A stretch of DNA of 64,000 bases from Lachnospiraceae bacterium (GCA_022800815.1 JAAWRC010000002.1:1-64000), one strand, 5' to 3'. Shown: positions 45,483 to 54,696, counted from the stretch's first letter. The notes: generated by a model from the sequence alone, not told the origin. Translations and numbers: made by a program.

Positions 45483-45896
45483 TTACAGGACGTCGTGAGG
45501 GATTTTCTGATCCCGCACGTACCGGGCAAAAACCTCGATGATTTCATGAGGGTAAGGCGTTTCCGCATACCAGCACCTGCTTCCGGTCATTTCTGCCAGA
45601 AGTGCTTCGCCGTCGTGTTTCATGATGGTGTCCCGTACATCCCGCATGTTTTTGGAGACGTTGCCAACCGTGGTGCCATGCCGTCTGGCGATGGGAGCGT
45701 AAATGTTGCGGCTGATGTTTTTCAGGTGGGACAAATCTTCCGCCGCCATGAATACGGCTTCCATGAAAATTCGGCCTGCGACACGATGGTGGCAGATGCC
45801 GGCGGAATAAAAGAATTCCGGAATCGTTGCTCTCTGGCTGGTACTGATGCGGGCTGTCGTACCGTTGTCTGTCTTTTCGTTTGTGAGAATGTTCAT
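45483..45896 (-). CDS. Stand-alone Spo0A C-terminal-like DNA-binding protein (2)
   Basis: A 137-residue paralogue of the neighbour, with 25 extra polar residues at the N-terminus ('NEKTDNGTTARISTSQRA'). 'GICHHRVAGRIFMEAVFMAA', 'NIYAPIARRHGTTVGNVSKN' and 'YPHEIIEVFARYVRD' line up with the other copy and with Spo0A. GGGAGGAG is 6 bases before the ATG. The 240 bases between the two genes hold no other gene. Divergence of the recognition helix (TTVGNVSKN versus VSLFQLEKD) suggests different DNA targets or loss of binding. Confidence 0.75.
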   Translation of the reverse strand: MNILTNEKTDNGTTARISTSQRATIPEFFYSAGICHHRVAGRIFMEAVFMAAEDLSHLKNISRNIYAPIARRHGTTVGNVSKNMRDVRDTIMKHDGEALLAEMTGSRCWYAETPYPHEIIEVFARYVRDQKIPHDVL

Positions 45897-46095
45897 TCGC
45901 TGCTCCTCCCTTTCTGTTTTTGCAAGGCTGTCCCCCCTTTAAGAAAAAGGCGAAATCGGTCGGAGTGCAAGTGAATTTTGCAGCAGGGAGGAAAATAAAA
46001 GGAAAATAGAGAAAAAAAGTCGCTTTTCCCGTCAAAAGACGGAGAAAACGACGGAAGGCAAAGATTTGGGAGGGTTTCCCCGGCGAACCCAGGTT

Positions 46096-46206
46096 TTACG
46101 GCAGGGAGTAGCAGTACAGCACGGTGCCGATCAGGCAGCCGTAAAATAAGACGTAGCACAGGCCAAGCAGAATGTTTAAGATCCAGTTTACGTTCGGTCG
46201 TCTCAT
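46096..46206 (-). CDS. 36-residue hydrophobic membrane peptide
   Basis: Starts at an ATG with AAGGAG 8 bases upstream. Residues 9-33 are hydrophobic and aromatic ('ILNILLGLCYVLFYGCLIGT'), preceded by 'MRRPNVNW', the positive-inside arrangement of a single-pass membrane peptide. There are three Cys and several Tyr. Not recognised. It could be a small stress or toxin-like peptide, or a membrane regulator. No antisense promoter as good as that near 36.7 kb was seen. Confidence 0.55.
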   Translation of the reverse strand: MRRPNVNWILNILLGLCYVLFYGCLIGTVLYCYSLP

Positions 46207-46389
46207 GGGCGGAGCTCCTTCTTTTGTATGGAAATCGATAGTTTTCTCTATTTTATAACGAAATGGGATATGTTGGCAAGAAAATTCCTACTAATAGAGA
46301 GATATTTCTGTGGAAGGATTTTTTTGGAGGTTATTACTTTCCACGGCCTGACGTTTGTGTTATACTAAACCGCAAAGAAAGGGGAAAAA

Positions 46390-47592
46390 ATGAGAATCGT
46401 TTTATTTTATTCGGAGACGGAGTCCTTTAATTTTTTTACGGACCAGCTGGTCGGGGAATTTGAGCTGCGGGGCCATGAGACGTGCGTCCTGGACCTGAGA
46501 CAGCTTCGGGGGGAGAGGTCCCGTTCTTATGAGGAGTTTGCCCGGTTTGCGTCCAAAAAGATCGATGCGGTGGTCTGCTTTGACGGGATGGGCATGAGGG
46601 AGGACGTCCTCATGGAATTGTGGGACGCTCACGAGGCCGTGGCGGTGGACGTTTTGATGGATCCCCCGCTCCGCTTTCATCCCACGCTGGAGAGGCACCC
46701 CCGCCGCTATCTCCTGTTCTGCTGCGACCGGGAGCACGTGGAATACGTGAGGAAATATTTCAGCGACACGGTCCCCTGCGTGCTCTTCATGCCCCACGTG
46801 GGGGTGGCGCCGAAGGGGGATGCCGGGGGGATTCCCTATGGGGAGCGTAAATACGACATTTTGTTTTCGGGCACCTATTACCGTCCGGAGTCCATGCTCT
46901 CCCAGGCGGAAAAGCAGCTGAATTTCAGCCTTGGCGATGGGACCTCGCTGGGGGAATTTTACCGTCTGATGTATCAGAACCTGAAGGAAAATTCCGGGCT
47001 GGCGACGGATGCGGCGGTTCTTTTCACGGTCGGCCAGCTGGGATGGGATCTTTCTCAAAATGCCGTCAAGGCCTTGATGAGAGGTTCCGCATACGTGGAC
47101 TGGGCGATCCGCATGTACCAGCGGGAGCGGGTCGTGAGGGTTCTGGCGGAGTCGGGCCTGCCGCTCCATCTTCTGGGGAGGGGCTGGGAGAACCATCCGT
47201 CCGTGAACTGCAAAAACGTGGTGCGCCTGGACGACCGGGTGCCCTATGCCGAGACCCTTCCGCTCATGGCGGACGCCAGGGTCAATCTGAATGTCTTTCC
47301 GGGGTTCAAGGACGGAACGCACGACAGGATCTTCAACACGCTGCTGCAGCGCTCGGTGCCGCTCACGGACCCCAGCCGGTGGCTCATGGAAAACTTTACG
47401 GACGGTCAGGACGTCGCCCTGTATGACCTGGATCATCTGGAGGAGCTTCCGGCGATTGCGGAACGACTGCTTGCGGACCGGGAGCTTGCGGAAACCATCA
47501 TCCGGCAGGGCCATGAGAAGGTGCTGCGAAACCTGACCTGGAGCCACTGTGCGGAGTGGGTGCTGGACGGGATCGGAGCGCTGAAACAATAG
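46390..47592 (+). CDS. CgeB-like glycosyltransferase (GT-B fold)
   Basis: A 400-residue protein with the layout of CgeB/DUF3880-type glycosyltransferases. The N-terminal half has 'MRIVLFYSETESFNFFTDQL' and 'IDAVVCFDGMGM'. The C-terminal Glyco_trans_1_2-type domain has 'LPLHLLGRGWENHPSVNCKN', 'VRLDDRVPYAETLPLMADAR', 'NVFPGFKDGTHDRIFNTLLQ' and 'ENFTDGQDVALYDLDHLEEL'. In Bacillus, CgeB glycosylates spore surfaces; relatives in flagellar loci modify flagellin. It is near the flagellin cluster but in its own transcription unit. Probably a surface-glycan enzyme. Confidence 0.85.
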   Translation: MRIVLFYSETESFNFFTDQLVGEFELRGHETCVLDLRQLRGERSRSYEEFARFASKKIDAVVCFDGMGMREDVLMELWDAHEAVAVDVLMDPPLRFHPTLERHPRRYLLFCCDREHVEYVRKYFSDTVPCVLFMPHVGVAPKGDAGGIPYGERKYDILFSGTYYRPESMLSQAEKQLNFSLGDGTSLGEFYRLMYQNLKENSGLATDAAVLFTVGQLGWDLSQNAVKALMRGSAYVDWAIRMYQRERVVRVLAESGLPLHLLGRGWENHPSVNCKNVVRLDDRVPYAETLPLMADARVNLNVFPGFKDGTHDRIFNTLLQRSVPLTDPSRWLMENFTDGQDVALYDLDHLEELPAIAERLLADRELAETIIRQGHEKVLRNLTWSHCAEWVLDGIGALKQ

Positions 47593-47598
47593 ATATTC

Positions 47599-47627
47599 TT
47601 GTAAAGAATCTCCATTGATGGTATAAT
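47599..47627 (+). promoter_or_regulatory. Promoter of gdpP
   Basis: TTGTAA (47599-47604), a 17-base spacer and TATAAT (47622-47627), starting 7 bases after the stop of the glycosyltransferase gene. The transcript would have an 80-base leader holding a strong hairpin. Confidence 0.65.
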
Positions 47628-47639
47628 GTTCAGGAACGC

Positions 47640-47692
47640 GCGGCGCACCGGGCGGCGGAGAGGCCGGGAACCGGCGGATGCGGGTGCGCCGC
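47640..47692 (+). other. GC-rich hairpin in the gdpP leader
   Basis: GCGGCGCACC (47640-47649) and GGTGCGCCGC (47683-47692) form a perfect 10-bp stem around an inner CCGG/CCGG stem. It ends 22 bases before the ATG, close to the ribosome site, and may tune translation. It does not resemble a riboswitch known to me. Confidence 0.6.
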
Positions 47693-47714
47693 AATCCTGT
47701 TTGAGGAGAATCAT

Positions 47715-49757
47715 ATGAAGAACGACATGAAATTGAAGGGCTGGCTGCAGAGGTTTTTGGGGTGGCCGCTCTATATGGGGATTCTGGTGCTGGCCATGAC
47801 GGCGACGGCCTACGTGTTCAATCTGAAGGCAGGCTTTGTCTGCACGGTTCTGGCGGTCGTTTATTTGATGATTGCCTTTTGGTTTTATTTTGCGAAACGG
47901 CCGCTGGTGATGCGGGAGCTTCTGCTCTTTGCGGTCAATCACGCACAGATTCAAAAGCAGCTCCTGTCGGACCTGGACGTGCCCTACGCCCTTTTGGACG
48001 AGCAGGGCAGGGTGCTCTGGATCAACAAGGCGTTCGGCCTGGTGGTCCGGAAGGACAAGAGCCTCCGCAGGCGGATCACGGACCTGTTTCCGGAGCTTCC
48101 GTCCCGTCCTTTTTCCGATTCGGAGGAGGAGGCGGTCTGGGACGTGGCCTACGAGAATCGGTTTTACCGGCTGCATTTAAAGAACATCTACATGTCCGCC
48201 GACGAGGAGGAAGGGGAACGGGAGGAGGGAGGCTTCCGGGTGGGGCTGATCGCCGCCTATCTGTTTGACGAGACGGAGAAGATCCAGTTCCAGCAGGAGA
48301 TCGAGAATCAGAAGCTGGTGGCGGGCCTCATCTATCTGGACAATTACGAGGAAGCGCTGGAGAGCATCGAGGAGGTGCGGCGTTCCCTGCTGGTGGCCCT
48401 GATCGACCGGAAGATCAACAAGTATTTCGCCAGCATCGGCGGCGTGGTCCGAAAGACGGAGAAGGACAAGTATTTCCTCGCCATCAAAAAGCAGTACATG
48501 GAAACCCTGACGTCCTCCCGCTTCTCCCTCCTGGAGGACGTGAAGACGGTCAACATCGGGAACGACATGGCGGTGACCCTGTCCATCGGCCTTGGCATGG
48601 GGGGCGGGAGCTATATCCAGAACTACGAGTACGCCAGGACGGCCATCGACATGGCCCTGGGGCGGGGCGGAGACCAGGCCGTGGTGAAGGACGGGGAGAC
48701 CATCAACTATTACGGCGGAAAATCCCAGTCCCAGGAGAAGAATACCCGCGTGAAGGCCCGCGTGAAGGCCCATGCCCTCAGGGAGCTTCTGGAGACCAGG
48801 GAGAAGATCTTCATCATGGGACACAAGATCGGCGATGCGGATTCCCTGGGAGCCGGCGTTGGGATCTATCGGGCCTGTGTCACTTTAAATAAGAAGGCGC
48901 ACATCGTGTTAAATGACATTACCACGTCGGTTCGGCCGGTGTTGGAGCGGTTCAAGAATAACCCGGATTACCCGGAGGACATGTTCATCCGGGGAGAGCG
49001 GGCCATAGAGCTGGCCGACGACAACGCTCTTCTGGTGGTGGTGGACGTGAACCGGCCCAGCCTCACGGAGTGCTCGCCCCTGTTGGGCATGATCCCCACG
49101 GTGGTGGTGTTGGACCATCACCGGCAGACCAGTGACAGCATTTCCGGTGCGGTGCTCTCCTACGTGGAGCCTTATGCGTCCTCGGCCTGTGAGATGGTGG
49201 CGGAGATTCTGCAGTATATCGGGGACAACATCCGGATCCGACAGGCGGAGGCGGATGCCATGTACTCCGGAATCGTCATTGACACCAACAATTTCATGAA
49301 CAAGACGGGGGTCCGCACCTTCGAGGCGGCGGCATTCCTCCGGAGAAACGGGGCCGACGTGACCAGGGTGCGGAAGATCTTCCGGGACAGCATGTCCGAT
49401 TACAAGGCCAAGGCCGAGGCGGTGCGCCGTGCGGAGATCTTCGAGGACGCTTTCGCCATCAGCGTGTGCCCGGCGGAAGGGGTGGAGAGCCCGACCATCA
49501 TCGGCGCCCAGGCGGCCAACGAGCTTTTGAACATCGTGGGCATCAAGGCGTCCGTGGTTCTCACGGAATATCAGAACAAGATTTATATAAGCGCCCGTTC
49601 CATCGACGAGGTGAACGTGCAGATCATCATGGAGAAGCTGGGCGGAGGCGGACACATGAGCGTGGCCGGCGCACAGCTCAGGGGCTGTGGCATCGACGAG
49701 GCGAAGGCGAGGGTGAAGGACACCATTAAAAATATGCTGGATGGAGGAGAGATTTAA
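47715..49757 (+). CDS. gdpP: Cyclic-di-AMP phosphodiesterase, DHH family
   Basis: A 680-residue membrane enzyme that hydrolyses c-di-AMP. Two N-terminal helices (about 15-60), a PAS-like domain (about 80-150) and a degenerate GGDEF domain (about 170-310) are followed by the DHH domain: '[17 protein letters not shown]', 'VVVDVNRPS' and '[10 protein letters not shown]' (DHH near 467). A DHHA1 domain follows with '[12 protein letters not shown]' near 643. All metal-binding motifs are intact. The order gdpP-rplI-dnaB is conserved in Firmicutes. A single base separates its stop from the rplI start. Confidence 0.95.
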   Translation: MKNDMKLKGWLQRFLGWPLYMGILVLAMTATAYVFNLKAGFVCTVLAVVYLMIAFWFYFAKRPLVMRELLLFAVNHAQIQKQLLSDLDVPYALLDEQGRVLWINKAFGLVVRKDKSLRRRITDLFPELPSRPFSDSEEEAVWDVAYENRFYRLHLKNIYMSADEEEGEREEGGFRVGLIAAYLFDETEKIQFQQEIENQKLVAGLIYLDNYEEALESIEEVRRSLLVALIDRKINKYFASIGGVVRKTEKDKYFLAIKKQYMETLTSSRFSLLEDVKTVNIGNDMAVTLSIGLGMGGGSYIQNYEYARTAIDMALGRGGDQAVVKDGETINYYGGKSQSQEKNTRVKARVKAHALRELLETREKIFIMGHKIGDADSLGAGVGIYRACVTLNKKAHIVLNDITTSVRPVLERFKNNPDYPEDMFIRGERAIELADDNALLVVVDVNRPSLTECSPLLGMIPTVVVLDHHRQTSDSISGAVLSYVEPYASSACEMVAEILQYIGDNIRIRQAEADAMYSGIVIDTNNFMNKTGVRTFEAAAFLRRNGADVTRVRKIFRDSMSDYKAKAEAVRRAEIFEDAFAISVCPAEGVESPTIIGAQAANELLNIVGIKASVVLTEYQNKIYISARSIDEVNVQIIMEKLGGGGHMSVAGAQLRGCGIDEAKARVKDTIKNMLDGGEI

Positions 49758-49758
49758 C

Positions 49759-50205
49759 ATGGAAGTTGTATTATTGGAAGACGTGAAGTCCCTGGGGAAA
49801 AAGGGGGAGATCGTAAAGGTCAACGACGGGTATGCGAGGAATTTCATTTTGCCGAAGAAGCTCGGAGTGGAGGCCAACGCAAAGAACCTGAATGACCTGA
49901 AGCTTCAGCAGGCCCATGCGGACAAGGTGGCGGCGGAGCAGCTCGCTGCGGCGAAGGAGTTTGCGGTGAAGCTGGCGGACTGTACCGTGGAGTTGGCGGT
50001 AAAATCCGGCGAGGGCGGGAAGGTGTTCGGCTCCGTCTCCACCAAGGAGATTGCGGCGGCGGCGAAGGCCCAGTACGGCCTGGAGTTGGACAAGAAGAAG
50101 CTGCAACTGGCAGAACCCATCAAGGCCCTCGGAACCTATGAAGTGCAGGTGCGGCTCCACAGGGAGGTGACGGCGAAGCTGAAGGTGCATGTGGCGGAGG
50201 CATAG
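49759..50205 (+). CDS. rplI: 50S ribosomal protein L9
   Basis: A 148-residue ribosomal protein. The N-terminal RNA-binding domain begins '[20 protein letters not shown]' and has the signature '[15 protein letters not shown]'. A long central helix and the C-terminal domain ('[18 protein letters not shown]') follow. Length is normal. GGAGGAG lies within the end of gdpP, so translation is probably coupled. Confidence 0.97.
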   Translation: MEVVLLEDVKSLGKKGEIVKVNDGYARNFILPKKLGVEANAKNLNDLKLQQAHADKVAAEQLAAAKEFAVKLADCTVELAVKSGEGGKVFGSVSTKEIAAAAKAQYGLELDKKKLQLAEPIKALGTYEVQVRLHREVTAKLKVHVAEA

Positions 50206-50215
50206 AAGAGACAAA

Positions 50216-50266
50216 GTAATTGCGAAACCGCAAAATCCACTCGACAATTTCACGTTTCGCAATTAC
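50216..50266 (+). other. Stem-loop between rplI and dnaB
   Basis: GTAATTGCGAAAC (50216-50228) and GTTTCGCAATTAC (50254-50266) are perfect complements with a 25-base loop. No T-run follows, so it may be a processing or stability element that separates the rplI and dnaB portions of one transcript. Confidence 0.65.
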
Positions 50267-50322
50267 CTGTAAAAGCGACGGAAGAAAGGCGGGCCCCGGG
50301 CGGTTACGGTAAGGAGGAATTC

Positions 50323-51654
50323 ATGGAGGAGGCGCTGATCAGGCGGATACAGCCCCACAGCATCGAGGCGGAGCAGTCGGTGGTGGGCGCCATGCTGATG
50401 GACCGGGATGCCATCATAACGGCGGTGGAGATCATCCATGCCGATGATTTTTATGACAGACGGTTCGGCACGGTATTCGAGGCCATGGTGGATCTGTACA
50501 CGGAGGGGAAGCCGGTGGACCTGGTGACCCTGCAGGAGCGTCTGCGGGAAAAGAAGGCACCGCCGGAAATCAGCGGCGTGGAATTTCTGCGGGAGTTGGT
50601 TGCCGGGGTTTCCATCTCGGCCAATGCCAGGCAGTATGCGACCATTGTCTATGAGAAGGCGATGCTCCGGAGGCTGATTAAGACCAGCGAGGGGATCGCC
50701 GACGAATGTTATGCGGCTGCGGAGCCTTTGGACGCAATTCTGGAGGAGACGGAAAAAAGGATTTTCGATCTTCTTAAAAACCGTAACGGCGGCGACTTCA
50801 CGCCCATCCGGCAGATCGTCCTGGACACGCTGGAGCGGATCGAGAAGGCGTCGAGGAACAAGAGCGCCATAACCGGGATCCCCACCGGGTTCACGGACCT
50901 GGACCAGAAGCTTTCCGGGCTGCAGCCCTCGGACCTGGTGCTGGTGGCGGCACGTCCCTCCATGGGGAAGACGGCTTTCGTGCTGAACATTGCCCAGCAC
51001 GTGGTTCTCCGGAAGGACTATACGACGGCGATCTTCAGCCTGGAGATGTCGAAGGAACAGTTGGTGAACCGCCTGTTTTCCATGGAATCCAGGGTGGATT
51101 CCATGGCGCTTCGGACCGGGAACCTGTCGGATTCCGACTGGGAGAAGCTGGTGGAGAGCGTGGGGGTCATCGGGAATTCCAAACTGATCATCGACGATAC
51201 GCCCGGTATTTCCGTGTCGGAGCTGCGCTCCAAGTGCCGGAAGTTCAAGCTGGAATTCGGCCTGGACCTGGTCATCATCGACTATCTGCAGCTGATGTCC
51301 GGTAGCAGGAGGAATTCGGATAACCGGCAGCAGGAGATCTCGGAGATCTCCCGCTCCTTAAAAGCCCTTGCCAGGGAGGTAGGAGCCCCGGTCATCGCTC
51401 TGTCCCAGCTTTCCCGGGCGGTGGAGAGCCGCAACGACAAAAGGCCCATGCTCTCGGACCTTCGGGAATCGGGGGCCATTGAGCAGGATGCCGACGTGGT
51501 CATGTTCATCTACCGGGACGACTATTACAATAAGGACACGGAAAATCCCAATATTGCGGAGATCATCATCGCAAAGCAGAGGAACGGCCCCACGGGGACG
51601 GTGAACCTGGTGTGGCTGCCGGACTACACCAAGTTTGTCAATATGGAAAAGTAA
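50323..51654 (+). CDS. dnaB: Replicative DNA helicase
   Basis: A 443-residue hexameric helicase that unwinds DNA at the replication fork. The N-terminal domain (about 1-150) starts 'PHSIEAEQSVVGAMLMD'. The RecA-like motor has 'GIPTGFTDLDQKLSGLQPSD', Walker A 'ARPSMGKTAF' (about 208-217), 'TAIFSLEMSKEQL' and Walker B 'LDLVIIDYLQLM'. 'SDLRESGAIEQDADVVMFIY' and 'AKQRNGPTGTV' follow, including the arginine finger region. AAGGAGG precedes the ATG. Confidence 0.97.
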   Translation: MEEALIRRIQPHSIEAEQSVVGAMLMDRDAIITAVEIIHADDFYDRRFGTVFEAMVDLYTEGKPVDLVTLQERLREKKAPPEISGVEFLRELVAGVSISANARQYATIVYEKAMLRRLIKTSEGIADECYAAAEPLDAILEETEKRIFDLLKNRNGGDFTPIRQIVLDTLERIEKASRNKSAITGIPTGFTDLDQKLSGLQPSDLVLVAARPSMGKTAFVLNIAQHVVLRKDYTTAIFSLEMSKEQLVNRLFSMESRVDSMALRTGNLSDSDWEKLVESVGVIGNSKLIIDDTPGISVSELRSKCRKFKLEFGLDLVIIDYLQLMSGSRRNSDNRQQEISEISRSLKALAREVGAPVIALSQLSRAVESRNDKRPMLSDLRESGAIEQDADVVMFIYRDDYYNKDTENPNIAEIIIAKQRNGPTGTVNLVWLPDYTKFVNMEK

Positions 51655-51669
51655 AGCGGGAGGACGGGC

Positions 51670-52281
51670 ATGGGAAGGGAGATCTGGAAGGCGGGCAATT
51701 TTGTCTATCCGGTTCCGGCGGTGCTGGTGAGCTGCCGGGACGGGGAAGGACGGGAAAATCTGTTTACGGCGGCCTGGACCGGGACCGTCTGCACCAACCC
51801 GCCCATGGCCTATATCTCGGTGCGGCCGGAGAGGCATTCCTACCGCATGATTCGGGAAACGGGGGCCTTTGTCATCAACCTGACCACGGAGGCCATGGCC
51901 GGGGCCGTGGACTTTTGCGGCGTGAAGAGCGGCAGGGACGTGGACAAGTGGAAGGAGACGGGCCTGACGGCGGGGGAGGCCGCCACGGTTGCGGCGCCCA
52001 TCGTCCTGGAAAGCCCGGTGAACGTGGAATGTGCGGTGACGGAGGTCCTGGAGCTTGGCTCCCACCACATGTTTCTGGCTCTGGTGAAGGCGATCCAGGT
52101 GGAGGACGGCCTGATGGACGAGACGGGGCGGTTCTGTTTTGAGCGGGCGAAGCCTCTGGCGTATTCCCATGGCGCTTACTGCGGGCTCACGGAGGCGATC
52201 GGGAGCTTTGGTTACAGTATTCGGAAAAATTCGACAGGAACAAGAAAAAAACAGAAAAAATCTCTTGGGAAACGGGGCTAA
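51670..52281 (+). CDS. Flavin reductase family protein
   Basis: A 203-residue FMN-binding split-barrel protein. 'YPVPAVLVSCRDGEGRENLF' and 'AWTGTVCTNPPMAYISVRPE' begin the domain; 'RHSYRMIRETGAFVINL' and 'DFCGVKSGRDVDKW' are family motifs. Such proteins reduce flavin or act as small FMN proteins in anaerobes. The last 20 residues are very basic (Lys/Arg-rich). It follows dnaB after 15 bases and may share its transcript. Confidence 0.9.
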   Translation: MGREIWKAGNFVYPVPAVLVSCRDGEGRENLFTAAWTGTVCTNPPMAYISVRPERHSYRMIRETGAFVINLTTEAMAGAVDFCGVKSGRDVDKWKETGLTAGEAATVAAPIVLESPVNVECAVTEVLELGSHHMFLALVKAIQVEDGLMDETGRFCFERAKPLAYSHGAYCGLTEAIGSFGYSIRKNSTGTRKKQKKSLGKRG

Positions 52282-52286
52282 ACCCA

Positions 52287-52314
52287 TTGCAAACCGACAT
52301 AGTTTTGATATAAT
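52287..52314 (+). promoter_or_regulatory. Promoter of the MerR-like gene
   Basis: TTGCAA (52287-52292), a 16-base spacer and TATAAT (52309-52314). The predicted start of transcription leaves a leader of about 52 bases before the TTG start codon. Confidence 0.65.
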
Positions 52315-52372
52315 GGGCTTATCGCCGGGCGGAGTCCGTCCGGAAAGCAATCGGAAAGGAGCTTTCCCAAAG

Positions 52373-53587
52373 TTGACTCATTATTTAATTTCCGAGGCTT
52401 CGCGGGAGCTTGCCGTGGAGGCCCATGTGTTACGGTATTGGGAGGAAGAGTTAAAACTGGAAATACCCAGGAACGAGTTGGGGCATCGTTACTATACGGA
52501 GAAACAGCTGGCGCTGTTTCGGAGGATAAAGGAATTAAAGGAACTTGGATACCAGCTAAAGGCCATCAAGACCAGTCTGAAGGAGGAATACGGATCGGTG
52601 GGGGCGGACGAGGCTGGATTTTTAATGCAGAATAGCCGGCAGAAAGAGCCGATGGCGGATGCGGAGGGAGCGGAGGAACCGAAAGGTGCGGAGAAACGGT
52701 TTCAGGTTCTGGCAGGACAATCCGCCGAGAAAACGGCGGAGGAATTACATAGCCGCAGTCCGGAGTCGGCGGAGGCGGACCGGCTGGATTCCATGGTGCG
52801 GGCAGACCGTCTGAACCGTCTGTCCGGGCGTCTGTCCGCCAGTGCCTCGGGCCCCATGACGGAGGCCGTGCTGGAAAAGCTGACCGGCAGGCTGGCGGAG
52901 GGGATCGGACAGGCCGGGAGCGTCGGGGAGGCGGCGGACGGGGAAGCCTGCGCCGGACAGAACGGGAGCGTCGGAGCTTCGGAAAGCGTCAGCCGGGAGA
53001 CGGACGCCGGGCTGGCCGGTAGCGTCGGCCGGGAGACGGGTGCCGGACAGGCCGGGGATGCGGAGGAGGCGGCGGAAAACGGCCGGGCAGAAGGGGAAGC
53101 GGCGGGAGCGTCGGAGGAAGCCGGATGCCGGGAAGAGTCCGGAGCGGAGAAGGAAGGCCCGGAGGAAGCTGCCGGGGAGGAAGCTGGACGGGCGGAGGAC
53201 GCCCCGGAGACGGCCGGAGAGAGACGGACGGGGAGACGGGAGACGGCCCTGGAGCTGGTGGAGAGCGGCAGCCTGGCGGCCTCGCCGGAAAAAATGCAGC
53301 AGTTCCAGAACATTATGACGGACGTGCTGGCGGAGGCGCTGCGCAGGAACCAGGACATTCTCAGCCAGGAAGTCGGAGGCACCGTCTCCGAAAAGCTGGT
53401 GAAGGAAATGAATTATCTGATGAGGGACCGGGAGGAACGGGAAGAGGAGCGGTACCGGAAGCTGGACGAGACCATACGGGCCTGTCAGCGAGTGCAGAGG
53501 CAGAGGAGCGAGGCGGCGGCCACCAGGGTGCCGGTCCGGGGCATGAAGAAGAGCCGGTTTCCCTGGGGCCGCCGGAAGGATTCCTGA
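52373..53587 (+). CDS. MerR-like regulator with a long low-complexity tail
   Basis: A 404-residue protein. The N-terminal 75 residues are a MerR-type winged helix: 'EASRELAVEAHVLRYWEEEL', 'NELGHRYYTEKQLALFRRIK' and 'ELGYQLKAIKTSL'. A long Ala/Gly/Glu-rich stretch (about 110-290) contains near-repeats such as 'AGSVGEAA', 'AGSVGRETGAGQAG'. A C-terminal coiled coil (about 300-385: 'MNYLMRDREEREEERYRKLD') and a basic end follow. The only start with a ribosome site (GGAAAGGAG, 11 bases) is the TTG at 52373; the frame upstream runs through the flavin reductase gene and the promoter. Similar proteins occur in Lachnospiraceae; target unknown. Confidence 0.82.
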   Translation: MTHYLISEASRELAVEAHVLRYWEEELKLEIPRNELGHRYYTEKQLALFRRIKELKELGYQLKAIKTSLKEEYGSVGADEAGFLMQNSRQKEPMADAEGAEEPKGAEKRFQVLAGQSAEKTAEELHSRSPESAEADRLDSMVRADRLNRLSGRLSASASGPMTEAVLEKLTGRLAEGIGQAGSVGEAADGEACAGQNGSVGASESVSRETDAGLAGSVGRETGAGQAGDAEEAAENGRAEGEAAGASEEAGCREESGAEKEGPEEAAGEEAGRAEDAPETAGERRTGRRETALELVESGSLAASPEKMQQFQNIMTDVLAEALRRNQDILSQEVGGTVSEKLVKEMNYLMRDREEREEERYRKLDETIRACQRVQRQRSEAAATRVPVRGMKKSRFPWGRRKDS

Positions 53588-53591
53588 GAAA

Positions 53592-54584
53592 TCAGAGCCT
53601 CACGATGTTGCCGGAGGCGGCGTTTCCGGACTCGAAGCTCTTCGCATTGGAGAGGGTGGTGTCGGCGATGGCGTTTAACGCCTCCTGGGTGAAAAAGCCC
53701 TGGTGGGAAGTGATGATCACGTTGGGGAAGGAGAGAAGCCTTGCCGTGACGGAGTGCTCCAGGATCTCGTCGGAACGGTCCTCAAAGACGTTGTTGGTCT
53801 CCTCCTCGTAGACGTCCAGGCCCACGCCGAAGAACTTCCGGGCGCGGATGCCCAGGATCAGGTCCTCCGTTTTGATCAGGCCGCCGCGGGAGGTGTTGAT
53901 CAGGATCACGCCGTCCTTCATTTTCCCGATGGTGTCCCTGTTGATCAGATGATAGGTGGAGTCCGTCAGGGGACAGTGGAGGGAGATCAGGTCGCTGGCG
54001 GCCAGCAGCTCGTCCAGATCCACGTAGTCGGCGAAGCCAAGGTCCGGATGCCGGTGCATGTCGTAGGCCAGCACCCTCATGCCGAAGCCGTGACAGAGCT
54101 TTGCCATGGCGGCACCGATTTTCCCGGTGCCGATGATGCCTGCGGTTTTCTGATGGAAGTTGAAGCCCATGAGCCCCACCAGGCTGAAATTGTTCTCACG
54201 CACTTTGATGTAGGATTTATGCAGGTGCCGGTTGACGGCGAGGGCCAGGGCCACGGCATGCTCGGCGACCGCTTCCGGCGAATATCCGGGTACCCTGAGA
54301 ATGGTCATGCCGTATTTTTTTGCCGTTTCCAGATCGATGTTGTTGAAACCGGCACAGCGCATGAGGAGCAGGCGGATACCGCATTCGTGAAGCACGTCGA
54401 GGGTGTCTTTTCCCAGATTGGAGCTGACGAAGGCGCAGATGGCGTCGTAGCCTTTCGCCAGGGGCGCCGTCCTGGGAGAGATGTCCGTTTTCAGGAAGTC
54501 TATGGTGATACCCGGAAATTTGGGGAGCTGTTCCTCGAAGGTCTCCTTGTCATAGGGTTTGGTGTCATAAAACAGAATTTTCAT
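53592..54584 (-). CDS. ldhA: D-2-hydroxyacid dehydrogenase (D-lactate dehydrogenase type)
   Basis: A 330-residue NAD-dependent dehydrogenase. 'MKILFYDTKPYDKETFEEQL' begins as in LdhA. 'MRCAGFNNIDLETAKKYG' is the substrate-binding region, 'AGIIGTGKIGAAMAKLCHGF' the NAD loop, 'ISLHCPLTDSTYHLIN' the family motif and 'FFGVGLDVYEEE' the region with the catalytic Glu. The catalytic His is in 'VIITSHQGFFT'. Probably reduces pyruvate to D-lactate in fermentation; other 2-keto acids are possible. Convergent with the MerR-like gene, 4 bases apart. Confidence 0.9.
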   Translation of the reverse strand: MKILFYDTKPYDKETFEEQLPKFPGITIDFLKTDISPRTAPLAKGYDAICAFVSSNLGKDTLDVLHECGIRLLLMRCAGFNNIDLETAKKYGMTILRVPGYSPEAVAEHAVALALAVNRHLHKSYIKVRENNFSLVGLMGFNFHQKTAGIIGTGKIGAAMAKLCHGFGMRVLAYDMHRHPDLGFADYVDLDELLAASDLISLHCPLTDSTYHLINRDTIGKMKDGVILINTSRGGLIKTEDLILGIRARKFFGVGLDVYEEETNNVFEDRSDEILEHSVTARLLSFPNVIITSHQGFFTQEALNAIADTTLSNAKSFESGNAASGNIVRL

Positions 54585-54696
54585 GGATCGTCCTCCTGTG
54601 TTTTCGTAGAGTCGTTTTGAACGCTTCCTTTTCTGGTTAGTATGGCGTGGACGGGCTTTCGATATTCAGTTTTTTGCGTAAATGGAAAAAGAAATA

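Noticed and set aside
45348-45974. 208-codon plus-strand frame
   Set aside because: It lies opposite the Spo0A-C-like gene at 45483-45896, lacks a ribosome site and has no protein-like features.
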